Shown one piece after another: positions 1 through 8,800 of a DNA stretch of 64,000 nt. Every line of letters starts with the position of its first letter. Within the stretch, counting starts at the first letter, position 1. Source of the stretch: Lachnoclostridium sp. An196 (lineage in GTDB: Bacteria; Bacillota; Clostridia; Lachnospirales; Lachnospiraceae); contig NZ_NFJZ01000013.1 in NCBI RefSeq assembly GCF_002160135.1, forward strand, positions 1 to 64,000, given 5' to 3'. The notes beneath the pieces are model-generated. The model did no database searches. It saw only the letters and a program-made list of their open reading frames with translations, and had not been told where the DNA came from. Made by a program: the position numbers and the translations under genes.

Positions 1-181
1 TGACCGGAAGGGTTTTCGTGCCCTGGAGAAATTCCAGGAAGCGCTCCCGGCACTCCTGGTTGAGTTTCCAGAACGGGATCCTCAGTTTGGGGTCACTCAC
101 CACCTCTGCTAATACATCCTCTCTGGACACGTGGAAAGGTTTCCAGTTCCCCTGCATATTCATTGTTTCGTTTTGTTTCAA
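1..181 (-). CDS. Partial hypothetical protein, N-terminal part only
   Basis: An open minus-strand frame runs off the left edge of the window, so only about 60 N-terminal residues are visible. The frame reads MNMQGNWKPFHVSRED and continues with many charged residues. Two starts are possible: an ATG at 163 and an in-frame TTG at 181. The TTG lies 4 bases after an AAGGAGG site, while the ATG is about 22 bases from it, so the TTG is slightly favoured. A sigma-A-like promoter lies upstream at 340-368. I do not recognise the family, and no domain can be assigned from this fragment. Confidence 0.55.
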   Translation of the reverse strand, partial: MKQNETMNMQGNWKPFHVSREDVLAEVVSDPKLRIPFWKLNQECRERFLEFLQGTKTLPV

Positions 182-535
182 TTTTCCTCCTTTTCCGCTT
201 CCGTGGACAAAAAGGCGCCGCAGACGGCAGGACATGCTGGTAGGTATCTGTCCACTTTCTGCAATTTTATTTTCTTTTTTAATCCGGGAAATATTGGCGG
301 GAACCCGCCGGAACGTTTCCGAAATTATCTGATGGGCTTAATGTAGCATATCCCCTCACCAGGTGCAAGGCCCTGGATGAAAAAATATGAGATCTATAAA
401 TATGACAGATGATAGAAACGGCAAATATATAAACTCAAAAAATATATAAACACCGGATACAGAAACGCAAAATATGGCCGGGAAAGCCTGGCATCCCGGA
501 GCAGTCCCGATTCTCCACACTTTCCTGACCGTATA
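182..535. other. Intergenic gap between the recombinase gene and the left-edge gene
   Basis: There is no convincing gene here. It contains the promoter at 340-368, an 11-base direct repeat AATATATAAAC present twice around 425-455, and a weak hairpin (CCGGGA/TCCCGG, about 479-500) followed by ATATTTT on the minus strand. The hairpin may terminate the pilus operon after the recombinase gene. Short frames on the plus strand have no ribosome binding site and no recognisable product. Confidence 0.4.
340..368 (-). promoter_or_regulatory. Sigma-A promoter for the partial left-edge gene
   Basis: On the minus strand TTGCAC (363-368) and TACATT (340-345) are separated by 17 bases. This fits a housekeeping promoter about 160 bases upstream of the partial gene. 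Confidence 0.5.
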
Positions 536-1969
536 TCATCCAAACATTTTCTTTACCAGTTCACTTTTATCCGTCACGTTTTTCGGCATATACCTCCGGA
601 TCACCTGCTGGGAGGAAGCGAACCCCATCAGCTCCGCGATCATGTCCGAGCTGGCTCCGGCACGAACTGCCCGGATCGCATAGGTATCCCGGAGCATGCG
701 CGGCGTTACGGAACCCATGCCGCAGGCCTGCGCCCGGCGCATCAGCACAGCCCGCATCCGGTCCATGCGCACGGGCTTTTTCTCAGAGCCGCCCAGCACA
801 AAGCCGTCCGGTTCCCCGCGGTATTCCCGCTTTACCTGTTCCAGCTGCTCCGCAATAAAGTCAGGTACCGGCACTTCCCGCCTTTTCCTTCCGCTTAATG
901 CTTCCAGTTCATAATGACGTTCTTCCGCGCCTCCGGTCCCCAGCTCTCTCTTCACGGCGACGAAATATTCCAGGCGAAGTCTCCTTCTTTCCAGGTCCAC
1001 GTCCCTCCAGCGCAGCGCCGCCGCCTCGCTCAGCGAGATCCCGGTATAAAGCACCAACCGGAACCCGAGCCCGATGGGGTACCCTTCTTCATCCTGGTAA
1101 GCAGACAGCTCCGGTTCCAGTATCCGCACCTGTTCCTCGCTCAGCCATTCCTGCCGTTCCCATACGTTTCTGCCCTGGAGGGTCCAGGACGGCCCGATGC
1201 AGGGATTGCGGTCGATCAGACCGGACTTCTGCGCGTCCTTCATGCACCCGCTTAGTACAGACAGGGTGTTGCGCACGGTTCCTTCCGTCATATGACCGTT
1301 CTGCGTCCCGGCCAGGGGCATGCTCTCCAGCCCCCGGAGCCATCCGGAGACTGCCTCTTCCGTCAGGTCTTCCAGCTTCCGGTCTCCCAGGGCAGGCAGG
1401 ATATGCCGCTCCATAGTCTCCGCGTACATGCGGATCGTGGTCTCCTTCACCACATGGGGCAGTACGCTGCGGAGCCATACATACACCCAGTCTTCCAGCG
1501 TAACGATCCTGGAGGTATCACCCTTCTGGAAAGCTTCCCTCTTCGCTTCCAGCGCTCCGTCATACTGGCGCTCCAGGTAGTCTCCTTTTCCCGGACGGAT
1601 CCGGTCGCAGCCGCAGCTTTTTACCTTGCCGTTTTTCAGGTCTCTGGTGGCAATGCTCTTTTCCCTGCCGCAGTCGCAGCGGCAGATGACTTTCTGGAGT
1701 GTCGTGTGATTATCCAAATCTTCCGCGATGACCGTCAGTTTTCCAAACCGTTTCCCTATCATTTTATCAGCCGTAGAACGAATGCAGCCGCAGCTTTTCC
1801 TGCGGCCGCTTTTCAGCAGATATCCTTCTACCCTGCAGGTATTGCCGCAGTCGCAGCGGCACTCCCAGAGTGCCACCCGCTGTCTGCCGGCCTGGCCGTA
1901 ACCGGCGAATCCGGTCACCACCAGTTTTCCAAATCGTTCCCCGGTAATATCCCTACCGGTCCTCGACAT
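536..1969 (-). CDS. Degenerate tyrosine recombinase with N-terminal CxCG zinc-type repeats
   Basis: This 477-residue protein has two N-terminal repeats (about residues 8-62 and 69-121). Each has an RFGKL motif, a CRCDCG motif and a KSCGC end, as in zinc-binding repeats of phage proteins. A SAM-like core-binding domain (about 155-255) and a tyrosine recombinase catalytic domain (about 270-470) follow. Key residues are altered. The first catalytic Arg is Ser312 (TGISLSE), the His of HxxR is Arg424 (RMLRD), and the GH motif is GF (Phe450). Arg427 and Tyr460 remain. It is the last gene of the pilus operon and overlaps the anchor pilin gene by 17 bases, which suggests translational coupling. Strand exchange is doubtful; a DNA-binding or accessory role in the upstream switch is my inference. 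Confidence 0.85.
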   Translation of the reverse strand: MSRTGRDITGERFGKLVVTGFAGYGQAGRQRVALWECRCDCGNTCRVEGYLLKSGRRKSCGCIRSTADKMIGKRFGKLTVIAEDLDNHTTLQKVICRCDCGREKSIATRDLKNGKVKSCGCDRIRPGKGDYLERQYDGALEAKREAFQKGDTSRIVTLEDWVYVWLRSVLPHVVKETTIRMYAETMERHILPALGDRKLEDLTEEAVSGWLRGLESMPLAGTQNGHMTEGTVRNTLSVLSGCMKDAQKSGLIDRNPCIGPSWTLQGRNVWERQEWLSEEQVRILEPELSAYQDEEGYPIGLGFRLVLYTGISLSEAAALRWRDVDLERRRLRLEYFVAVKRELGTGGAEERHYELEALSGRKRREVPVPDFIAEQLEQVKREYRGEPDGFVLGGSEKKPVRMDRMRAVLMRRAQACGMGSVTPRMLRDTYAIRAVRAGASSDMIAELMGFASSQQVIRRYMPKNVTDKSELVKKMFG

Positions 1970-2639
1970 TCGTATCCTGCTCCTTTCCGCGGTGATATCC
2001 TGCCGCCAGGATCAGCACCACCAGGGAGACCACGGCCAGGAATATCCACAGCGTCAGGTTGGCGCTGTCGCCGGTCTTCGGTGTGGACACTGCGCTGGTC
2101 TGGGATACGGGCGTCGCCGTCCCGGAGCTTTCTCCGTCGGAATCGTCCCCGCCGCCTCCGCTGCTCCCGCTGCCGCGGTAGCTGTTCTCAAAGCGGATCG
2201 TATCCGTCTTCTCCGTGCTGTCTCCTTTCACTGCCCAGAGCTCCGCGCTCAGGCCTCCGTCCTCCGCGTTCGTCACGCGGACTGTCACCTGGTATGCCGC
2301 GGTGTCATAAGTACACCGGGAATGTCCCATATCCTTCTGGGTGATCCGGTATGTATAATCTCCGGGTACCGTATAAGTGATCGGCCCGAACAGCCTCTCG
2401 CTCGCTCCCAGCATGCTCAGTGTCGTCTCCGCGGGCATGGGCGCGCCTTCCGTCACTGCTTCCAGTACCACCTGGTATTCCGCGTCCTTCGGGATCGACC
2501 GTCCGGATACGGCTACCTCCACCGGGATCGATACCGATCCGGTACTCCCCGCTGCCCGCGCCGGAACCAGCAGCACGGCAAACAGAACCGGAAGGAGCAG
2601 CAGCGCGCAGAACTTCTCGATCTTCTGAATCATCTTCAT
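1953..2639 (-). CDS. Minor/anchor pilin with Spy0128 (FctA)-type isopeptide domain and LPXTG-like signal
   Basis: The 228-residue product has a signal peptide (MKMIQKIEKFCALLLLP, cleavage near ARA-AG) and one Spy0128/FctA-type pilin domain (about 35-155, with the typical GPITYTVPGDYTYRI segment and a closing RFENSY strand). A Ser/Gly/Asp linker, a TPKTGD sorting motif, a membrane helix and a charged tail follow. TPKTGD differs from the PTG-type signals of the other two pilins, so it may be handled by the housekeeping sortase and form the pilus base. The chosen ATG lies 8 bases after AGGAGG and starts just after the sortase stop codon. An upstream ATG at 2666 would overlap the sortase gene and has a poorer site. 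Confidence 0.85.
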   Translation of the reverse strand: MKMIQKIEKFCALLLLPVLFAVLLVPARAAGSTGSVSIPVEVAVSGRSIPKDAEYQVVLEAVTEGAPMPAETTLSMLGASERLFGPITYTVPGDYTYRITQKDMGHSRCTYDTAAYQVTVRVTNAEDGGLSAELWAVKGDSTEKTDTIRFENSYRGSGSSGGGGDDSDGESSGTATPVSQTSAVSTPKTGDSANLTLWIFLAVVSLVVLILAAGYHRGKEQDTNVEDR

Positions 2640-2640
2640 C

Positions 2641-3411
2641 TCAGGCACCTCCTTCCTGTATTTCATTCATCGGGTCCAGCCGGCCGAATACGATCACCCG
2701 GCCGTTGGTCTCCGCCTCCGCGCAGGTGGACAGCCCGATGATCCGGTCGTCTTCCGTCATGCCGATGTCCCGGTACTGTGCCGCCTGTTCTTCTATATAA
2801 TCCAGCAGCGCACCCGTCCCTTCCCCGTTTACCGCAGAAATATTATAAATCTGCTGGTCATAGGCGTCCGCCTCCACACAGGCGAACAAAGTGATCGAAT
2901 ACGTGCTGTCCGGCAGGTACAGAGTACCTGCCGTATGTTCCTCAAAATACGTCCGGTCCGTGAATTCCACTACGTCTCCGAACATGGCCCCGTTATCCAT
3001 ATGGTGTCCATATACCAGCGTATACGGATCGGAAAAATCCGGACTGTTCTGGCTGGCCATGAAGATGGCTCCGGACAGGGCAAAATCCCCATACACGTCC
3101 TTATTCACATACTCCATGTCCGTTTCCCCCTGGACCACCGGATAATCGATGTGCGTGCCGTCCACCGTCAGCCAGGCCCGCACGTCCGGGTTGATCTGCT
3201 GCAGCTCGGCAAGCGTGGGATTCCCCGCCTCCGTGCTGTCTCCGGAGGGTTTAAACTGCAGGAGGTCGTTGGAAACGAACGCGCCCCGGTACACTGCCCA
3301 GGTGTCCCAGAGGGAGTACGCCCCGTACACGAACATCAGGGCGATTAAAAGCAGGGCAATGAAGCTGATGAGCCGGTTGCCGGCCCTGGCAAGTCTGGCG
3401 GCTGCTCCCAT
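2641..3411 (-). CDS. Class B sortase (pilus assembly)
   Basis: This 256-residue membrane-anchored transpeptidase has an N-terminal membrane helix (about 14-34). The SrtB-type signature NPDVRAWLTVDGT lies near 74-86. Catalytic His136 is in YGHHM, Cys230 in LSTC and Arg238 in NGRVIVFGR. Sortases cleave a sorting signal and join pilin subunits or attach them to the wall. Class B enzymes serve as pilin polymerases in many Clostridia, which fits its place between the major pilin and the anchor pilin. GGAGG lies 5 bases before the ATG. The substrates are probably the PTG-type signals of the major pilin and tip adhesin, but that is inferred from context. Confidence 0.92.
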   Translation of the reverse strand: MGAAARLARAGNRLISFIALLLIALMFVYGAYSLWDTWAVYRGAFVSNDLLQFKPSGDSTEAGNPTLAELQQINPDVRAWLTVDGTHIDYPVVQGETDMEYVNKDVYGDFALSGAIFMASQNSPDFSDPYTLVYGHHMDNGAMFGDVVEFTDRTYFEEHTAGTLYLPDSTYSITLFACVEADAYDQQIYNISAVNGEGTGALLDYIEEQAAQYRDIGMTEDDRIIGLSTCAEAETNGRVIVFGRLDPMNEIQEGGA

Positions 3412-3441
3412 GGGGTCCTCCTTACACTGTCTGTGGTATGT

Positions 3442-3464
3442 CCGGCCTGCAAGGGGCAGGCCGG
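3442..3464. other. Intercistronic hairpin between major pilin and sortase genes
   Basis: CCGGCCTGC and GCAGGCCGG form a perfect 9-bp stem with a 5-base loop in the 211-base gap between the major pilin and sortase genes. No T-run follows on either strand. Partial attenuation or mRNA processing, giving less sortase than pilin, is possible. A second weak inverted repeat (CGGTTA/TAACCG) lies at 3540-3561. No small gene was seen in this gap. Confidence 0.5.
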
Positions 3465-3622
3465 GGCATGTGGTTGTCAGTTACATCAGTTATCATTCAC
3501 TGTGATTAATTGATTCATTACAAGTAAAATATGTATCTTCGGTTATCGGGTTATGTAACCGTATCCGTATATCCGTCGGCAAATGGAATGCTTAGGAAAA
3601 CGCTGGTTTAATCAGCATGTCC

Positions 3623-4777
3623 TTAGAATTCGCTGTGTCTTCTGCGCAGGAACAGGAACGCAACGCCTGCTGCCGCGACTACCATGATAGCGTAGGGCGC
3701 GATGGTCATGGCGATGCCGGTGGGGGTGGAAGCAGTCTTGTCGTTGGTGTATACAACAGACACATCAGCATTGATGCCATCCTCTTCTTCGACCGTCAGG
3801 CCTCCATTCAAATTATACGTTACTTCATCGACAGTTGCCGTAGTGGTATAACCCTCTTTCGTACCATAGCTTTCTACAATCGTGTATGTATCTTTTGCGC
3901 TCAGGCCATAGATGGTAATCGACTCATTATTGCCAAGGGTAACAACGGTACCCTCGTTATCTCCGATTATTCTATCTTCCTCCCCTTGTTGTCTGAGAAC
4001 AAATTTGTCGTTAACATTATCGGCATTGATCGTAACTGTAAAATCAAATTCATCGTTTAGATTTGCCACGTTTCCGGTGATTTTTTTGGTAAGTGTCAAA
4101 TCGTATACAGTATCTTCTCCACTTTCATCCTTACCATATTTATTTGTGAAACTGTCATCTTTATATGCAGAAGCTTCAGGATTCTCTCCAGCATTTACCA
4201 ACATAACATAGGCAACTTCACGATCAGGTATTTTATCATTATTTTCATCGATATAATTTCCGTCCTGATCAAGTTTATTTTGAATATAAACGTAAAGGTC
4301 TTTTGCTTCAGTGCTGTAGGTGACTCCGTCATACGGATTTGTGCTATCCTCTGCAACGGAATATTTATAAATACCAGGCGCATTATACATACTAAGGTTA
4401 ACTTTAAATGTAGCCTTCTCATCTTCTGTACGATCCACAGTCGGTACCGTCGTACCCGGATCAAAATTAGCGCCTACAGTTTGTTCTATATCTCCCGTTG
4501 TACCTGCCTGGACCGGGATGTCACCAATTGTCTGTTCTCCAACATTTGTAGCTCCAGTAATCGTGAAACCGAACGTTACATCCGGAGTCATGATATAAGC
4601 CGGAATCTTCAGATGCTTGGTGATAGTAAAAGTATCGCCCGTAGAATAAACATACTCCGATTCCGCCGGATCACCCTGTTGTGCAAACGCTGTCATCCCT
4701 ACCATGGATACCATCATTGCTCCTGCCATCACGGCTGCCGCCAGCCGGCGGGAAATGTTTTTGTGTTGATGTTTCAT
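3623..4777 (-). CDS. Major (backbone) pilin with isopeptide-type domains and TPTGI sorting signal
   Basis: This 384-residue surface protein has a signal peptide ending at AFA-QQ (about residue 32). An FctA-like pilin domain (about 40-215) is followed by a DUF5979-like Ig domain (about 222-345, with TLTKKITGNV and VVYTND). The TPTGI motif is at 351-355, followed by a hydrophobic helix and the tail FLRRRHSEF. It is probably the shaft subunit joined by the class B sortase. The middle of the gene is visibly richer in A and T than its neighbours, as is common for variable surface genes. An AT-rich 150-base gap separates it from the chaperone gene upstream; I saw no promoter there. Confidence 0.88.
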   Translation of the reverse strand: MKHQHKNISRRLAAAVMAGAMMVSMVGMTAFAQQGDPAESEYVYSTGDTFTITKHLKIPAYIMTPDVTFGFTITGATNVGEQTIGDIPVQAGTTGDIEQTVGANFDPGTTVPTVDRTEDEKATFKVNLSMYNAPGIYKYSVAEDSTNPYDGVTYSTEAKDLYVYIQNKLDQDGNYIDENNDKIPDREVAYVMLVNAGENPEASAYKDDSFTNKYGKDESGEDTVYDLTLTKKITGNVANLNDEFDFTVTINADNVNDKFVLRQQGEEDRIIGDNEGTVVTLGNNESITIYGLSAKDTYTIVESYGTKEGYTTTATVDEVTYNLNGGLTVEEEDGINADVSVVYTNDKTASTPTGIAMTIAPYAIMVVAAAGVAFLFLRRRHSEF

Positions 4778-4927
4778 AACATTCTTCCTCTCTTTTTCTT
4801 TTTATAGGTTTGCCTTTCGGCTGTGTATCGGCGGTTTCCCGCCTCTATCTCAGGAAAATCTGCGGACAATTCATGCCGACATATCCAGTCTCCGTACCTT
4901 TCCTGTGATATTCTTTAAATGTTCCTC

Positions 4928-5626
4928 TTATAACCCGGACCTCCGGATCACGGTAATCACTTTGCCTTTGATCTCGTCCCGGCTCACCGGGCCAAAGTAC
5001 CGGCTATCCCGGGCTCCTTCCCGGTAATCGCAGAGGATAAAGTATTCTCCCTCCGCCATCGTCACCGGATAGTCAGGTCCATTCTCATACCGGGGCGTGG
5101 AATAATAGATGTCCGTTTCCAGGACAGTGCTTCCGTTTACCACCAACGTTGCTTCTTCCGTCACTTCCACGGTGTCCCCGCCGCGGGCGACCACGCGTCC
5201 CACGTACTGTTCCCCGTCCTTCTGGAATACCATCACGTCGCCGCTGACGTAATCATCGGCGAGCCGGTAGTACAGGAGCAGATCCCCTGCGGAGATGCGC
5301 GGGGACATGTCGTCATCCGCCATGGGCGTGACTCCGAACACGAAGCCGAACAGCAGCGCCAGCAGCACCGCCATGGCGGCCAGCCTGGTAATAAAGGAGA
5401 CGATATCCTCCGCGTCCGCGCACCGTCTGCGTTTCCGGCGGATCACTTCCTCCGGGGTAACAGGCACGCTGCCTGCCCTGCTGCCTCGTTTGCCGTGCCG
5501 CTTTATCTTTTCCCCACGGCTTTGGTTTCTTTTCTTCACCGGTTTCCCGGGACTGTCTCCCCTGCCCGCCGTGGCAGGAGGCTTGTCCCTGACAACCGGA
5601 CATTTATGTTCAGCCATGGGCATCAC
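4928..5626 (-). CDS. SipA-like pilus chaperone: signal peptidase I fold without the catalytic dyad
   Basis: The 232-residue protein has a long basic cytoplasmic N-terminus (about 1-70), one membrane helix (about 75-99) and an S26 signal peptidase domain ending ARDSRYFGPV...GKVITVI. The catalytic Ser before the Met-x-Pro motif is Asp106 (DDDMSPRI). The catalytic Lys is Gly143 (QYVGRVVARGGD). Streptococcus pyogenes SipA, an essential pilus-polymerisation factor, has the same Ser-to-Asp and Lys-to-Gly changes with the same spacing of 37 residues (Asp48, Gly85). The gene is therefore better read as a pilus assembly chaperone than an active peptidase. Its start overlaps the upstream small gene; ATG codons at 5626, 5623 and 5617 are close together, so the exact start is uncertain. 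Confidence 0.85.
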   Translation of the reverse strand: MMPMAEHKCPVVRDKPPATAGRGDSPGKPVKKRNQSRGEKIKRHGKRGSRAGSVPVTPEEVIRRKRRRCADAEDIVSFITRLAAMAVLLALLFGFVFGVTPMADDDMSPRISAGDLLLYYRLADDYVSGDVMVFQKDGEQYVGRVVARGGDTVEVTEEATLVVNGSTVLETDIYYSTPRYENGPDYPVTMAEGEYFILCDYREGARDSRYFGPVSRDEIKGKVITVIRRSGL

Positions 5627-5849
5627 CGCCGCCCTTCCGGTCTTTTACCCTTGCCAGCGCCTGGCCGCGTTCATCGATCAGCGCCTGGTAGTAGGCAGCC
5701 TGCTCGTCATAGACCAGCTGATAGGTACGCTGGAGATTTTCTATCTGCCTCCATACATCTGCCTCATCCACGCCGCCGAATATCTTTCTGCGAAACTTCA
5801 TATTGGAAAGTAAATCTGCAATATTCTGCATAGTACGCATGACAATCAC
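5610..5849 (-). CDS. Small charged coiled-coil protein of the pilus operon
   Basis: This 79-residue protein starts inside the stop region of the adhesin gene (4-base overlap) and overlaps the SipA-like gene by 17 bases, so it is translated as part of the operon. It has no signal peptide or membrane helix. KFRRKIFGGVDEADVW is followed by a long charged helix (about 30-68) likely to form a coiled coil. The GVDEADV segment recalls the N-terminal GYxxxEVD element of DivIVA/GpsB-type proteins, but the match is only suggestive. A cytoplasmic role in placing the assembly machinery is conceivable. The function is unknown. Confidence 0.7.
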   Translation of the reverse strand: MIVMRTMQNIADLLSNMKFRRKIFGGVDEADVWRQIENLQRTYQLVYDEQAAYYQALIDERGQALARVKDRKGGGDAHG

Positions 5850-8800
5850 CTATCGCGTCGACGGCTGATATGATAAATAAAGAAGCCTCCGAGTAATACC
5901 AGTCCCGTAACTGCAGCAATTGCGGTCATCAGAACGAACGGCGTATTGTTTTGGTTTAATCCGGTAGGTACACCTGTATCAAGTGAATTTATGACTGTCA
6001 CATTTGTGTCCTTTGTTATACTACCTGACGCATTTGATTCATTAGACCAGCTTGTATCATCCACAGTGATTCGAGCCGTATAATCACCTCTAGTCTCGTT
6101 AACCATGCAATAATATCCGTGCGGGATCTCAATTGTCATTTTTTGGTTGTCACTCAACGTAAATGCTGCTGTTTCCCCGTTAAAGGACAGATAAAATCCA
6201 TCATCTTCAACATTTCCCGTAAAACGTTTGGCAGTTGCTGCAATTTTTACATACTCATCCTCAGTTATCTCTTCCGAGACAGCTGATGAAGTCTTTTTGA
6301 TTGTCAATGTAAAATTAAATTTCTCAGATGTATTGCCAAGATTCCCTTTAACTTCTTTACCGACAGTCAGCACTTTATCCTGATGCTTGTAAACATTCAC
6401 AATACCGACCAAGCCTCCCGAGGCTGCTACAGTCGTACTTCTAGGTCCATCATTACTAACATACCCATAGTCCCCCACCTCGTCAGGAAAATCGGATTCA
6501 TCTGTTTTTTCTGAAACGTTATAACTACCCAACGGAAGGTCTTCAACGGTTGCACTGCCCACTCCATTCTCATCTGTCTGAATCATTACTTCCTTGACAA
6601 TATCTGTATTTTCAGAATTTTTTCCCTGAATTATAAATGTAAATTCTTTTCCGTTAAACACGCTCAAATCTGCATCTTCATCGCCCTCAATCACAATCTG
6701 TTTGCAAATCTCCAGATCCGCTTCAGCGGGCGTATATATGTTTGTAAATGATAATATATTATCAACCGTTGACGAAAGCGGCGGCGTTGTCTGCGAAGGG
6801 GTATTTGTCGTAACATTATATCCTTCCGGCGCTGAACAGTTTTCTTCCACTACATAAGTTTTTCCCACTGTCAGTCCTGTCACTTCCGCACTGTAAGTGC
6901 CGTCGCTATTCAACTGAAGAACTATGTTATTCTTTACAATCGTATTACCATCCTTGATCGTAAAAGTAATCAAACTAGCCGCAGCCTCTTTCTCTTCCGG
7001 AGTTTCCAAACCCCCGAAGTCCTTTTTAATGATCAAACTGGTAGATGGAACCTGTACAACAGGCATGGGATATTCCACTGAATGGCTGTTAATCGGCGTT
7101 GTATAAGTCAGCATCGCCTCACCGTCAACATTGGAATAGAAACCGTTCTCTCCAGCAAACGTTCCCGTATCTGGTTCGCCGATCATACCCGACGGATAAC
7201 CGGTCGCCGCATATTCTGTAAAAGCCTTTTCTGTTGGCACGATTTCCAAATGTAGCTCATATGTATAACCCGGAAGTAACGAATATGTATCCATGAATTC
7301 GCATTTCAAAGTCTTCGTGGCGGAATCATAACTGATTTCCTTAATAACATTGCCAACATTTTCTGCATCGTATCTGTCGGTAACAATTTCTCCATCCACA
7401 GTATGTTTGACCAACAAATAAGGTTCGGCTCCGACCGGTGCTTCCACATATGAGGTCAATATGTCTTCAATCATGACATCCGTCATCGAAAGTGAAGTAA
7501 TCTGTGCCTGTATTTTTTCAAAGCTTTCTACCAAGTCATCTGAATCAGTTGCTGTGAATCCCCAAAAATTTTCATTGTCTTCAGAGGCACCGGTCGCCTC
7601 GCGAACTGCATTTCTTACAAGATCCAAATAAGTATCCGCACTACTTTCATTGCCCACTCGGATTGTAAAAAATCCATTTACAAAGTCATAATTTCCAGCT
7701 TCTTCTACTGCATTACCAATATCATCCGGCTGTGTGTAATTTCCACCTCCCGTCTGACTGCCATTACCTGTATAATGAAATGTTGGCTGTCCGTCAGAAA
7801 GAAATACCACATATTTCACTGCATCTGGCCGAGATTCAATAATAGCTGCACGCCCTGATAACAGCCCCGCCTCATAGTTTGTTCCACCATAACTATGTTG
7901 ATTTGCTGCATCAAACACTTGTGAAGCATCATTGGTCCAACTCAAACGCATAATACCGTCGTTATAATATTGTGTATCCGCTATAGAATCGCTAAATGTG
8001 ACAACAGAGAAACGGGCATCCAGGTTTGTATTATTTGCCAACGCAGTTGCCAATGTCTGCGCCTGATCAGCTACAATATACTGATACGATTGATAGCTCT
8101 GAGTTTTAGGGTAATACGTCTGATCCGCCATACTACCCGACTGATCCACAATAAAAAGGACATCTACCTTTTGATTCTCTGTTGCGGTACCAACTGATCC
8201 TGAAACCGTCAACGCAAGATCATAAGTTTTCCCATCATCGTTTGTGACTGCCGCTTTAGAGTATGTTGGCTCAGGCTCATATACTTCTGTACTGTTTTCA
8301 TCTGAACGGCGGTAAATCAGCTCCAGGGAATCCCCTTCATCGCCCTCGTTATCTCTTGTATAAACTCCCGTTTCTCCTGGGAAAACACTGTCGTAAAAAC
8401 GAACTTTATCATTTTTTGCCAAACCATCCAACCCATCTTCTATCCACTCAACAGAGCTGACCGGATGTCGTTCTCCATTTTTAATAATCAGAGTCGCATT
8501 ACGAAATACGTACTCCTCTCCATTTATTAAAATAGTCTGGATTCCATTCTCTGTAACAATCTCTTCAAAGGATATTCGCTCGTTATAAGTTAGTTGATAG
8601 GAAAGATTATAGCTGTCAGAAACATTCAGTTCATTCCCATCTGTATCCACAATCGTAAATTTAATTTCTTCTATCACATCCTGACCGATGAGTTTATCTT
8701 GTATCCAAGTGATTGTAAATGTCGAAAACGACTTCACATCAAACTCCGCCACCACTGCTGGATTCTCAATGCCGTTTTCCACTGTGTCTGCCACATCATC

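Noticed and set aside
340-365. TTAATGT near 339-345 as a third copy of the switch repeat
   Set aside because: Only about 7-8 bases match, and they form the -10 box region of a promoter for the left-edge gene.
425-455. Tandem AATATATAAAC copies as a CRISPR or iteron array
   Set aside because: There are only two short AT-rich copies; there is no array and no replication or cas gene.
4928-5626. Annotation as an active signal peptidase I
   Set aside because: Both catalytic residues are replaced (Asp106, Gly143), in the same way as in the pilus chaperone SipA.
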